Assembly: GCA_022361315.1 (NCBI GenBank)
Contig: JAKSBB010000418.1
Location: 1-18,074, forward strand
DNA: 18,074 nt
Source of the DNA: Desulfobacterales bacterium
GTDB lineage: Bacteria > Desulfobacterota > Desulfobacteria > Desulfobacterales > Desulfobacteraceae
Direction of reading: 5' to 3'
Part shown: piece by piece, positions 1 through 7,276 of the stretch
Layout: each line of letters starts with the position of its first letter
Position numbering within the stretch: the first letter of the stretch is position 1
Position numbers and translations under genes: made by a program
Notes under the pieces: model-generated
What the model was told of the DNA's origin: nothing
Databases searched by the model: none
Seen by the model: the letters and a program-made list of their open reading frames with translations, nothing else

Positions 1-1
1 C

Positions 2-649
2 AACAAAGACCTGAGAGCGGTATTTTCCGTTCATCCCGAGCCGTTCACCGTTGTTGCCCGTGCTGATTCCGGTATCAAAAACTTCATGGATCTTAAAGGC
101 AAACGCGTTAATATCGGTAACCCCGGTTCCGGTCAGCGCGGTACCATGGAAGTTGTTATGGACGCTCTGGGATGGACCAAAGCCGACTTCAAACTGGCCT
201 CTGAGCTGAAACCTGCCGAACAGTCCAAAGCCCTTTGCGACAACAAGATCGACGCCATCATTTACACCGTTGGTCATCCTTCCGGATCCATCAAGGAAGC
301 CACCACTTCCTGTGACTCCGTTCTCGTAACTGTTGACGGCCCTGCCATCGACGGTCTGGTAGACAAATATGACTACTACAGAACCGCCACCATCCCCGGC
401 GGCATGTACCGCGGCACCGATGCTGACACCAACACCTTTGGTGTAGGCGCTACCTTTGTTACTTCTGCCAAGGTACCTGAAAACGTCATTTATAATGTTG
501 TTAAAGCTGTTTTCGAGAACTTTGACCAGTTCAAAAAACTTCACCCGGCCTTTGCCAACCTGAAAAAAGAAGAGATGATCAAAGATGGTCTGTCTGCACC
601 CCTCCATGACGGTGCTGTAAAATACTACAAAGAAGCCGGCCTGATGTAA
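2..649 (+). CDS. TAXI family TRAP transporter solute-binding protein (5' end truncated by window)
   Basis: Extracytoplasmic solute receptor of a TRAP transporter, which delivers an organic anion to the permease encoded next. The reading frame is open from base 2, so the gene starts upstream of the window. About 215 residues are visible of a family usually near 320, so the signal peptide and first lobe are missing. The visible part contains [19 protein letters not shown], the Gly/Ser-rich substrate-loop region typical of TAXI (NMT1-like) receptors. It also contains [18 protein letters not shown], the receptor hinge region, and ends with the normal KYYKEAGLM tail. The first in-frame Met (base 86) is internal, because the upstream codons continue the same fold. 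The substrate cannot be read from sequence; characterised TAXI receptors bind glutamate or other dicarboxylate-like ligands. Confidence 0.88.
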   Translation, partial: NKDLRAVFSVHPEPFTVVARADSGIKNFMDLKGKRVNIGNPGSGQRGTMEVVMDALGWTKADFKLASELKPAEQSKALCDNKIDAIIYTVGHPSGSIKEATTSCDSVLVTVDGPAIDGLVDKYDYYRTATIPGGMYRGTDADTNTFGVGATFVTSAKVPENVIYNVVKAVFENFDQFKKLHPAFANLKKEEMIKDGLSAPLHDGAVKYYKEAGLM

Positions 650-676
650 TTCATCGGTTAGCTGACGCGAACTGAT

Positions 677-717
677 GCGTGCGGTCCCGGCCCCTGACGG
701 GGACCTGGGCCGCACGC
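677..717 (+). promoter_or_regulatory. GC-rich intercistronic hairpin between TRAP receptor and permease
   Basis: The arms GCGTGCGG (677-684) and CCGCACGC (710-717) are perfectly complementary. Inside them further pairs form (CCC with GGG, GG with CC, CCCC with GGGG, with single-base bulges), giving about 17 base pairs in all. The stem is followed by an interrupted T-rich stretch (TGTATTTTACACG) rather than a clean T run. It could be a partial terminator or a 3'-end stabiliser that raises receptor expression over permease expression, as is common for binding-protein transporters. The structure is seen in the sequence; the role is inferred. Confidence 0.6.
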
Positions 718-809
718 TGTATTTTACACGAGCGTTTCTTATTGTACTTTTTATAGCCCTTATCCTTGCGTTTACGCCTTCTTAAAATTTCCATGGAGGA
801 ATCGTCACA

Positions 810-3386
810 ATGACCGAAGCAAATGACGCTGCAGCATCCAAAGACGAACTGCAGGAAATGATTGCCGAGGCAGATACAGGTGCTCGAAATCCAGTCGGCG
901 CGATTCCGAAACAGATCCTGTTTTATGTCCCCCTGATCTGGACATTGTTCCAGCTCTGGTATGCATCGCCCCTGCCCTTTTTGTTAAATATTTTTGTACT
1001 CAACGATACCGAAGCCCGGGCCATTCACCTGGCCTTTGCCATGTTTTTAGCCTATACGGCCTACCCAACCTTTAAATCGTCCCCAAGGGATCACATTCCC
1101 ATCCAGGACTGGTTCGTGGCGCTGGTGGCCGCCTTTTGCGCGGCATACCTGTTTATTTTCTACGTCCAGCTGTCCGACCGCCCGGGCAACCCCACCACGC
1201 TGGACCTTGTGGTGTCCGTGATTGGTCTGGCAATGTTGCTGGAAGCCACCCGTCGTGCGCTTGGGCCCCCTTTGATGGTGGTGGCATCGGTCTTCCTGTG
1301 CTACACCTTTCTGGGTCCACATATGCCGGAAGTCATCGCCCACAAGGGTGCCAGCCTGTCCAAGGGCATGTCCCACTACTGGCTGTCCACTGAAGGTGTA
1401 TATGGTGTTGCACTGGGGGTATCCACGGGCATGGTATTTATGTTTGTGCTTTTTGGCTCCCTGCTGGAGTCCGCGGGTGCGGGTAACTACTTTATCCGAA
1501 CCGCCTTTGCAGGTTTAGGGCACATGCGCGGTGGTCCGGCTAAGGCGGCTGTGGTTTCCTCCGGCATGACCGGTCTTGTATCCGGTTCTTCCATTGCCAA
1601 CGTCGTCACCACCGGTACCTTTACCATCCCCCTGATGAAGAAAGTCGGGTTCCCGGCTGAAAAAGCAGGCGCCGTAGAGGTTGCCGCATCCACCAACGGT
1701 CAGCTGACACCCCCCGTCATGGGGGCTGCCGCCTTCCTGATGGTTGCATATGTGTGCATCTCCTACGTGGAAGTCATCAAGCATGCCTTCCTGCCGGCTA
1801 TCATTTCCTACATTGCCCTGGTATACATTGTCCATCTTGAGGCCTGCAAACTCGGGCTCAAAGGCATGGACAAACCCGTGACCAAGACCCTGGCCCAGAA
1901 ACTGCTCTCCTTTGTGATGACGATTTTATTTATCATCATTATCGGCGGTGCCACCTATTATGGTTTAGGGTGGATTAAAACCGTTGCCGGCGCTGCAACC
2001 ATTTATGTGGTGGCCCTGTTGCTGGCCGTCTCTTATCTGGCCCTGATCTGGCTGGCCTGCCAGGTACCGGAGCTGGAAGTGACCCATGAAATCAAAGAGT
2101 TGCCGGATCTGGGGTCTACTGCCCAGGCCGGATACTACTTCCTGCTGCCCATCGTGGTCTTGATGTGGTGTCTGACCGTTGAACGTCTGTCACCATCGCT
2201 TTCCGCCTACTGGGCAACCATGCTGCTGATCGTCATTGTACTGACCCAGCGGCCCCTCAAAGGAATTATCCGCAAGAACCAGTCAGAAGATTTTTCCTTT
2301 AAGCGGGGATGGGCCGACCTGATCGACGGTATGGTTTCAGGTGCAAGAAACATGATCGGTATCGGTGTGGCAACGGCCGCAGCAGGTATCGTTGTGGGTA
2401 CCGTGACCCTGACCGGTATCGGCCTTGTCATGACAGAATTCGTGGAGTTTATCTCCGGTGGTAACCTGATGCTTATCCTGCTCTTCACCGCAGGTATCTC
2501 CCTGCTGCTGGGTATGGGCCTGCCGACCACGGCCAACTATATCGTTGTGTCCACACTGATGGCACCGGTAATCGTTGAGCTGGGCGCCCAGAACGGCCTT
2601 ATCGTTCCCCTGGTGGCGGTTCACCTGTTTGTGTTCTACTTCGGTATTCTGGCCGATGATACGCCGCCTGTGGGGCTGGCTGCCTTTGCCGCTGCAGGGA
2701 TTTCCGGCGGTGACCCGATCCGTACCGGTATCCAGGGCTTTACCTACGATATCCGTACCGCCATCCTGCCGTTTCTGTTTATTTTTAACACGGAACTGCT
2801 GATGATCGGCATCGGCACCTGGTACCACCTGATCATCGTGGTTGTGGCAGCCGTCATCGCCATGCTGATTTTTGCGGCAGCCACCCAGGGGTACTGGCTC
2901 ACCCGTAATAAATTTTACGAGACCATCGCACTGCTGCTGGTGGCCTTTACCCTGTTCCGCCCCGGCTTCTGGTGGGATCAGATCTTCCCGCCTTTTGACA
3001 ACCGGCCCGGCGCCGAATTGGTTCAAATTGTGGAAAAGGCAGAACCCGGTAAGATGCTCAGGCTCCAGATCCAGGGTGAGGATTTTAACGGTGACATCTA
3101 CCAAAAAGCACTCATGCTGCCTGTGGGCGCAGAACCCACCGGTACCGAACGTCTCACCGCCATCGGATTTGAAATCCGTAACGAAGCGGACAAGGTGCTG
3201 GTAGACAACGTGGTATTCGGTTCCAATGCCGAAAAGATGGGCATTGATTTTGACCAGGAGATTCTAGAGGTCAAGATGCCGGCCGAACGTCTGCCCAAAC
3301 AGCTCATGTTCATTCCGGCACTGGGCCTGATGGCTCTGGTCTTTGTACTCCAGAAAAGACGGAAGGAACAGCTGGGAGAGGTTTAG
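810..3386 (+). CDS. TRAP transporter fused permease (4TM + 12TM) with C-terminal DUF3394 domain
   Basis: Inner-membrane permease in which the small DctQ-like and large DctM-like subunits are fused, driving cation-coupled uptake of the ligand caught by the upstream TAXI receptor. It has 858 residues, long for a plain fused permease, and many hydrophobic segments from about residue 30. Diagnostic DctM-type motifs are STNGQLTPPVMGAAAF near residue 293 and GMGLPTTANYIVVSTLMAP near residue 568. From about residue 690 the protein carries a soluble extension (FRPGFWWDQIFPP... to the end) that matches DUF3394, a PDZ-like domain found on some TAXI-partner permeases. That extension ends in one last membrane helix and a basic tail (QKRRKEQ). 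The start is supported by GGAGGA eight bases upstream. The gene is probably co-transcribed with the receptor and the following UspA gene. Confidence 0.92.
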   Translation: MTEANDAAASKDELQEMIAEADTGARNPVGAIPKQILFYVPLIWTLFQLWYASPLPFLLNIFVLNDTEARAIHLAFAMFLAYTAYPTFKSSPRDHIPIQDWFVALVAAFCAAYLFIFYVQLSDRPGNPTTLDLVVSVIGLAMLLEATRRALGPPLMVVASVFLCYTFLGPHMPEVIAHKGASLSKGMSHYWLSTEGVYGVALGVSTGMVFMFVLFGSLLESAGAGNYFIRTAFAGLGHMRGGPAKAAVVSSGMTGLVSGSSIANVVTTGTFTIPLMKKVGFPAEKAGAVEVAASTNGQLTPPVMGAAAFLMVAYVCISYVEVIKHAFLPAIISYIALVYIVHLEACKLGLKGMDKPVTKTLAQKLLSFVMTILFIIIIGGATYYGLGWIKTVAGAATIYVVALLLAVSYLALIWLACQVPELEVTHEIKELPDLGSTAQAGYYFLLPIVVLMWCLTVERLSPSLSAYWATMLLIVIVLTQRPLKGIIRKNQSEDFSFKRGWADLIDGMVSGARNMIGIGVATAAAGIVVGTVTLTGIGLVMTEFVEFISGGNLMLILLFTAGISLLLGMGLPTTANYIVVSTLMAPVIVELGAQNGLIVPLVAVHLFVFYFGILADDTPPVGLAAFAAAGISGGDPIRTGIQGFTYDIRTAILPFLFIFNTELLMIGIGTWYHLIIVVVAAVIAMLIFAAATQGYWLTRNKFYETIALLLVAFTLFRPGFWWDQIFPPFDNRPGAELVQIVEKAEPGKMLRLQIQGEDFNGDIYQKALMLPVGAEPTGTERLTAIGFEIRNEADKVLVDNVVFGSNAEKMGIDFDQEILEVKMPAERLPKQLMFIPALGLMALVFVLQKRRKEQLGEV

Positions 3387-3428
3387 AACCGGTACCTTAA
3401 CGTAAATAAAAAATAGAGGAGCCCCCTC

Positions 3429-3872
3429 ATGTTTAATAAAATACTTGTACCGGTGGATATCGATTATCCCAGAACCTCAAAAGCGGTATTTCAGAACGCC
3501 CTGGAACTGGCTTCCCTCAGCGGGGCCGAGATCCGTATCGTCTCAGTCATGCCGGATTTTTCCATGCCCATCGTGGCCTCCTTTGTCACCGATGACATCA
3601 AAAAGGAAGCCAGGGAGCATTTTAAACAGGCGCTGGATGAGTTTGTGGATAAAAACTGTTCCGGCGGCGGTCCCCGGGTGTCCCACAGGGTGCTGGTGGG
3701 AAAACATTATGTTGAAATCCTGAAGGTGGCGGACAAGTGGGAGGCGGATCTGATCATCGTCTATCACAACCACCGCCGAAAAATAAACGAAGCCTTTTCC
3801 GACACCTGTGCCAGAAAGATCGTTAAAAACGCGAATTGTTCGGTACTCAGACTTCGGAATGTCTTGAAATAA
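3429..3872 (+). CDS. UspA-family universal stress protein, probably non-ATP-binding
   Basis: Small cytoplasmic alpha/beta protein (147 residues) of the universal stress protein family. The N-terminus MFNKILVPVD is the family's first strand with its conserved Asp (D10). The C-terminus NCSVLRLRN is the last strand, normally CPVLVVR. In ATP-binding members the stretch before it carries Gly-x2-Gly-x9-Gly-Ser/Thr. Here the aligned segment is YHNHRRKINEAFSDTCARK, with none of those glycines, so nucleotide binding is doubtful. The gene starts 42 bases after the TRAP permease, with GAGGAG upstream, and ends in a strong terminator. UspA proteins encoded with TRAP transporters are known; TeaD beside the ectoine transporter TeaABC affects uptake. 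A regulatory link to the transporter is therefore plausible but unproven. Confidence 0.88.
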   Translation: MFNKILVPVDIDYPRTSKAVFQNALELASLSGAEIRIVSVMPDFSMPIVASFVTDDIKKEAREHFKQALDEFVDKNCSGGGPRVSHRVLVGKHYVEILKVADKWEADLIIVYHNHRRKINEAFSDTCARKIVKNANCSVLRLRNVLK

Positions 3873-3889
3873 TTCAACAGCGGTCCTAT

Positions 3890-3930
3890 AAAAGTCCCGT
3901 GCCTCCGTTGAGAGGCACGGGACTTTTTTT
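3890..3930 (+). terminator. Strong intrinsic terminator after the UspA gene
   Basis: A perfect 16-bp stem (left arm 3890-3905, right arm 3912-3927) with loop CGTTGA is followed by a run of seven T. It closes the TRAP-usp transcription unit. It lies only about five bases before the ribosome-binding site of the next gene, so any transcript for that gene must read through it or start very close to it. Confidence 0.9.
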
Positions 3931-3946
3931 ATTGAAAGGACATACC

Positions 3947-5947
3947 ATGCCGGAACAATACCGCGTATCCTGCCGCATGGACTGTTTTCACCTTTGCCGG
4001 TTTACGGTGTCGGTGGAAAAGAACAAAATCACTGGTCTCAAGGGGGATCCCAATCATCCCCTGACCCGGGGTGTGGTATGTCCCAAGGCCCGTCAATTGA
4101 TCACCCGGCACCATCATCCGGATCGGCTGACGCAACCGTTGATAAGGACCGCAACGGGATTTTCACCCATATCCTATGATGAAGTCATTCCGCTGCTGGC
4201 GGACAAATTGGACCGGATTATCAGGGAACACGGTCCGACGACGGTGCTGAACTATACTTCAGCCGGATACGGGGGGGCAAAGAACAGCATTCAGAACATA
4301 TTCTTTAACACATTGGGCGGGGACAGCCGATTTACCGGGAGTTTATGCTGGGGGGCCGGTATCGCAGCCCAGAAGTATGATTTCGGCCAGGCCAGGAGCA
4401 ATTCTCCACTGGATGTGCTGAATGCCGATATGGTGATCCTTTGGGGCAGAAACCCGAAAACCACGAATCTTCACCTGTACACACTGCTGACAGAGGCAGA
4501 AAAAAAAGGAACCCGGATCATCGTAATCGATCCCAATGAATCCGCCACTGCCCGGAGGTTCGGGAACCATATCCGTGTAAATCCCGGTACGGATGGTGCC
4601 CTGGCCCTGGCCATGTGCCGGGAAATCATTGGCGAAGGCCTGACCGATAGGATGTTTGTGTCTAACCATGTATTGGGATTTAACCGATTTGCAGAATCCA
4701 TTCGAGCGTATTCCCCTGAGTGGGCTCAAAAAATCACCGGTGTACCTGCGGAAACGATACGGGAATTGACTTTGGATTATGCACATACGCGTAAAGCCGT
4801 CATATATCCGGGTTATGGGATGCAGCGGTACAGCAACGGCGGCAATGCCGTTCGAAGCACTAATGCCCTTGCCGCCATCACCGGTCACATCGGTTATTCA
4901 GGTGCAGGTGTTCACTATGCCTCCAAATCCATGTCACCCTATGTGTCCGGGCCGGAGGCCGGGAGTGAAGGAAAAGTACAGGAGCGGCGTACCTTTCCTG
5001 CCCATGGTCTCGGCACGTTTATGGCCGAAGCGAATCAACCGCCGGTAAAAGCGGCTTTTTTCTTCTGTGCCAATCCCATGGTCCAGACACCGGATCTGAC
5101 CCGTGCAATGGCCGGTATTGAACAGGTTGAGTTCAAGGTGGTTTTTGATCAATTCATGACGGATACGGCCTCCCGTGCCGACCTGATTATCCCCGGCACC
5201 ACTGTATTCGAACAGGATGATATTTTTCTTACGTCCATGTTCTCCCATTGGATTAACGTGTCGGAAAAGGCAGTTGCGCCGCCTGACACCCTTATCCCGG
5301 AGTTTGAATTCTATCTCAGGCTTGCGGAGCATATGGGTATGGACCTCGGGTTTTCATCTTCCCGGGAATTTCTGGAACAATGCACCGGGCCATTGATCGC
5401 GGCGTTGAAACGATCCGGAGACTTTGACGGGGTTACCCTTGAGGATCTCGGTGCATCCTACCCCAGATTTTCCAAACACGATGTGGCCTGGAATGATAAA
5501 GAATTTGCCACCCCGTCAGGTCAGATTGAAATTTATTGCGACCAGGCGGCTAAAGACGGCCTCAGCCCGATACCTGAATATTTCCCCCCTCTGTCATCAT
5601 CCGCGGACTTTCCCCTGAGACTGTTGACCTGTCATTCGGCCTCAGCCATGCACTCCCAGGGCTTTATGGAGGTTACAGATCTTCCGGACATTTTTGTCGC
5701 AGAAGCAACTGCTGAAAAATATGGCCTGTCAAAGGGAATGACAGTAGAGGTACACGGGGAGAACGGCAGGATCAAGGCCATCGTGAACACAGATGATTCC
5801 ATAATGAGGAACACCGCCTTTATGGTCCAGGGATACTGGCATAAAAGCGGTGCTGTGAATTTTTTAACCCGTGAGCGGGTTACGGACATGGGTGGCCAGG
5901 CTGCCTATTACGAAGCGTTCTGCAAACTGGTGCCGGAAATTAACTGA
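3947..5947 (+). CDS. Cytoplasmic molybdopterin oxidoreductase family protein with N-terminal [4Fe-4S] site
   Basis: Molybdenum- or tungsten-bis-MGD enzyme of the DMSO-reductase superfamily; the reaction is unknown. The start at 3947 is chosen because AAAGGA lies six bases upstream; an in-frame extension to a TTG at 3836 would run through the preceding terminator. This gives 666 residues. C9-x3-C13-x3-C17-x27-C45 forms the iron-sulfur motif. Cys134 in TGSLCWGAG sits where the metal ligand is normally found. Residues from about 135 to 500 carry the MGD-binding folds (DMVILWGRNPKTTN, RIIVIDPNESATA). The C-terminal domain from about residue 550 (FPLRLLTCHSASAMHSQGF onward) is the dinucleotide-binding domain. 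No twin-arginine signal is present, so it should be cytoplasmic. No electron-transfer or membrane subunit is adjacent. Non-redox family members such as acetylene hydratase are an alternative to a dehydrogenase. Confidence 0.85.
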   Translation: MPEQYRVSCRMDCFHLCRFTVSVEKNKITGLKGDPNHPLTRGVVCPKARQLITRHHHPDRLTQPLIRTATGFSPISYDEVIPLLADKLDRIIREHGPTTVLNYTSAGYGGAKNSIQNIFFNTLGGDSRFTGSLCWGAGIAAQKYDFGQARSNSPLDVLNADMVILWGRNPKTTNLHLYTLLTEAEKKGTRIIVIDPNESATARRFGNHIRVNPGTDGALALAMCREIIGEGLTDRMFVSNHVLGFNRFAESIRAYSPEWAQKITGVPAETIRELTLDYAHTRKAVIYPGYGMQRYSNGGNAVRSTNALAAITGHIGYSGAGVHYASKSMSPYVSGPEAGSEGKVQERRTFPAHGLGTFMAEANQPPVKAAFFFCANPMVQTPDLTRAMAGIEQVEFKVVFDQFMTDTASRADLIIPGTTVFEQDDIFLTSMFSHWINVSEKAVAPPDTLIPEFEFYLRLAEHMGMDLGFSSSREFLEQCTGPLIAALKRSGDFDGVTLEDLGASYPRFSKHDVAWNDKEFATPSGQIEIYCDQAAKDGLSPIPEYFPPLSSSADFPLRLLTCHSASAMHSQGFMEVTDLPDIFVAEATAEKYGLSKGMTVEVHGENGRIKAIVNTDDSIMRNTAFMVQGYWHKSGAVNFLTRERVTDMGGQAAYYEAFCKLVPEIN

Positions 5948-5958
5948 TAGGTTAAAGC

Positions 5959-6408
5959 TTATTCGGCCACCGGGTGCCAGGTCTGGGTCCTGTAGAAAAA
6001 GGCAATGTAACCACGAACTTTGAGGGTGCCGTCTTCCACCCAGAGTTTGCAATCGTAAATTTTACCGTCTTTGGGATCCAGGATGGTACCGTCTTCATAT
6101 TTTTCCCCGCCTTTTTCCAGGTCGCGGATGATTTCCATGCCTGTAATGGGCTGGTTCTTGCGGTCATCATCATCTTCACAGTCGTCACATATCGGGTTGG
6201 GATCTTCACCTGGCTTTCTGAATAACTTAACGATCTTTCCGTAATATTTTCCATCTTTTTCAAATATCTGAACAATGGACTTTGGCTCGTTGGTTTCATC
6301 GTCAATGGTTTTCCATTTTCCGATGATGGATGTCTGGGCCCAGGCGCTGGCCGCTGCTACCAGAGTGATGAAAAGGACGAGGGTTCCGAGTTTGACAAAG
6401 TGTTTCAT
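5959..6408 (-). CDS. Exported DUF2147 family protein
   Basis: Small secreted protein of 149 residues with a clear signal peptide: a short basic start (MKHFVK), a hydrophobic core to about residue 20, and a likely cleavage after AWA near residue 24. The mature part begins with GKWKTIDDETNEPKSIVQIF, continues with YYGKIVKLF, and contains DPKDGKIYDCKLWVEDGTLKVRGY, the DUF2147 pattern of a small beta-barrel-like domain. A Cys-rich acidic patch (ICDDCEDDDD) plus one more Cys could form a disulfide or bind a metal; this is inference. The molecular role of the family is not established. GGAGAAG precedes the start. The gene is convergent with the molybdoenzyme, with only 11 bases between stop codons, and divergent from the TetR gene. 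Confidence 0.85.
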   Translation of the reverse strand: MKHFVKLGTLVLFITLVAAASAWAQTSIIGKWKTIDDETNEPKSIVQIFEKDGKYYGKIVKLFRKPGEDPNPICDDCEDDDDRKNQPITGMEIIRDLEKGGEKYEDGTILDPKDGKIYDCKLWVEDGTLKVRGYIAFFYRTQTWHPVAE

Positions 6409-6486
6409 AGTTCTTCTCCATTGAAAATATTAATAAAAAGGATGGAAACTAAACAATGTTTATTACTTAGGCATGTGTTTTTTTTA

Positions 6487-6516
6487 TGTCAACAAAAATT
6501 AAGTTACCTGTTGACA
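6487..6516. repeat. 8-bp inverted repeat between divergent DUF2147 and TetR genes
   Basis: TGTCAACA (6487-6494) and TGTTGACA (6509-6516) are perfect inverted copies 14 bases apart. Each contains TTGACA pointing away from the other. The rightward copy is the -35 of the TetR promoter. The leftward copy could serve the DUF2147 gene, but a good -10 is not seen at 16-18 bases, only AGTAAT at 19. Confidence 0.5.
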
Positions 6517-6539
6517 AAAACTGTTCTTCTATTTATAGA
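6511..6539 (+). promoter_or_regulatory. Near-consensus sigma70-type promoter of the TetR gene
   Basis: A -35 box TTGACA (6511-6516) and a -10 box TATAGA (6534-6539) are separated by exactly 17 bases, which is close to ideal. Transcription would start near 6546, inside the palindrome described next, giving a leader of about 28 bases before the ATG. Confidence 0.75.
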
Positions 6540-6558
6540 ATAGTCATTCTAAGAATGA
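6537..6558. promoter_or_regulatory. Probable TetR operator overlapping the -10 and start point
   Basis: TCATTCTAAGAATGA (6544-6558) is a perfect 15-bp palindrome with 7-bp arms. An additional AGAAT half-site at 6537-6541 pairs with the central ATTCT to make a second, overlapping palindrome (AGAAT, four bases, ATTCT). The site covers the end of the -10 and the expected start point, the classic place for autorepression by the TetR protein encoded just downstream. The symmetry is seen; binding is inferred. Confidence 0.65.
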
Positions 6559-6573
6559 AACAAGGATTTGGAA

Positions 6574-7224
6574 ATGGCAGTAACTGTCCGGAAAAATAAC
6601 GAAAAGGTTTTAAGCAGAAAGGAACGGGACGACCAGCGGAAGCGCGGGGAGATCCTGGCTGCTGCCCTTGAAATTTTTGCATCCCGGGGATTTCACTCCA
6701 CCACCATGGCCCAGATATCCAAAGTGTCCCAATATCCCCTGGGTACCATTTACAAGTATTTTCCCGGGAAAAAAGAGATGTACCATGATCTGGTCATCAA
6801 CCGGGTTCGGGATCTGGGTCATATCCTGGCAGAAATTCGAACGGACGAGCGTCTCAGCGTAAATGACAAGCTAAAATCCTGCCTGAAGGCCCAGACGGAA
6901 TTTTACAAGGCCAACCGGGAAGTGGTTAAAATTTACATTTCCGAGCGGTCGAACATTGATGCGGTGGCCATGCCCAAGTTGAATGAGAAGGTAAACACCT
7001 TTCATGATCGGATGGTGGGTCTATTTCAGGATCTCTTTGAACAGGGAATCGCATCGGGTGAGTTCAAATCTTATCCCAGCAAAGACATGGCCGAACTCTA
7101 CGCAGATATCGTTCATTCCGCTGCCTGGGCTGCATTGTTCAGGGATGACACCCCGGAGCAGGAAGACCAGCGGCTGTCCATGATATTTGACATGTTTACC
7201 ACAGGGATTGTTACACCGAATTAA
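6574..7224 (+). CDS. TetR/AcrR family transcriptional regulator, probably of acyl-CoA metabolism
   Basis: Dimeric DNA-binding repressor of 216 residues. The N-terminal helix-turn-helix spans roughly residues 25-72: ILAAALEIFASRGFHSTT, then the recognition region QISKVSQYPLGTIYKYF, the hallmark of the family. The C-terminal half is an all-helical ligand and dimer domain without an assignable ligand. The start at ATG 6574 is preferred over an in-frame TTG at 6568 because AAGGA is eight bases from the ATG but almost touches the TTG. The gene lies 52 bases ahead of an acyl-CoA dehydrogenase in the same direction, so an acyl-CoA-responsive role like FadR or PsrA is plausible. That role is inferred from context only. 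Palindromic half-sites in its own promoter suggest autoregulation. Confidence 0.88.
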   Translation: MAVTVRKNNEKVLSRKERDDQRKRGEILAAALEIFASRGFHSTTMAQISKVSQYPLGTIYKYFPGKKEMYHDLVINRVRDLGHILAEIRTDERLSVNDKLKSCLKAQTEFYKANREVVKIYISERSNIDAVAMPKLNEKVNTFHDRMVGLFQDLFEQGIASGEFKSYPSKDMAELYADIVHSAAWAALFRDDTPEQEDQRLSMIFDMFTTGIVTPN

Positions 7225-7276
7225 TTGAATAAAGAGACAACACATATATAAATCACAAACGGGAGTATCTTAAATT

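Noticed and set aside
2337..3104. A 255-residue minus-strand frame rich in His, Gln and Gly
   Set aside because: It lies antisense to the TRAP permease and is a by-product of hydrophobic codon use on the other strand.
3836..3946. N-terminal extension of the molybdoenzyme to a TTG start
   Set aside because: It would overlap the usp gene, translate through the terminator hairpin, and has no good ribosome-binding site. The ATG at 3947 has one and matches family N-termini.
6568..6573. TTG start for the TetR gene
   Set aside because: AAGGA would be only one or two bases away, which is too close; the ATG at 6574 has normal spacing.
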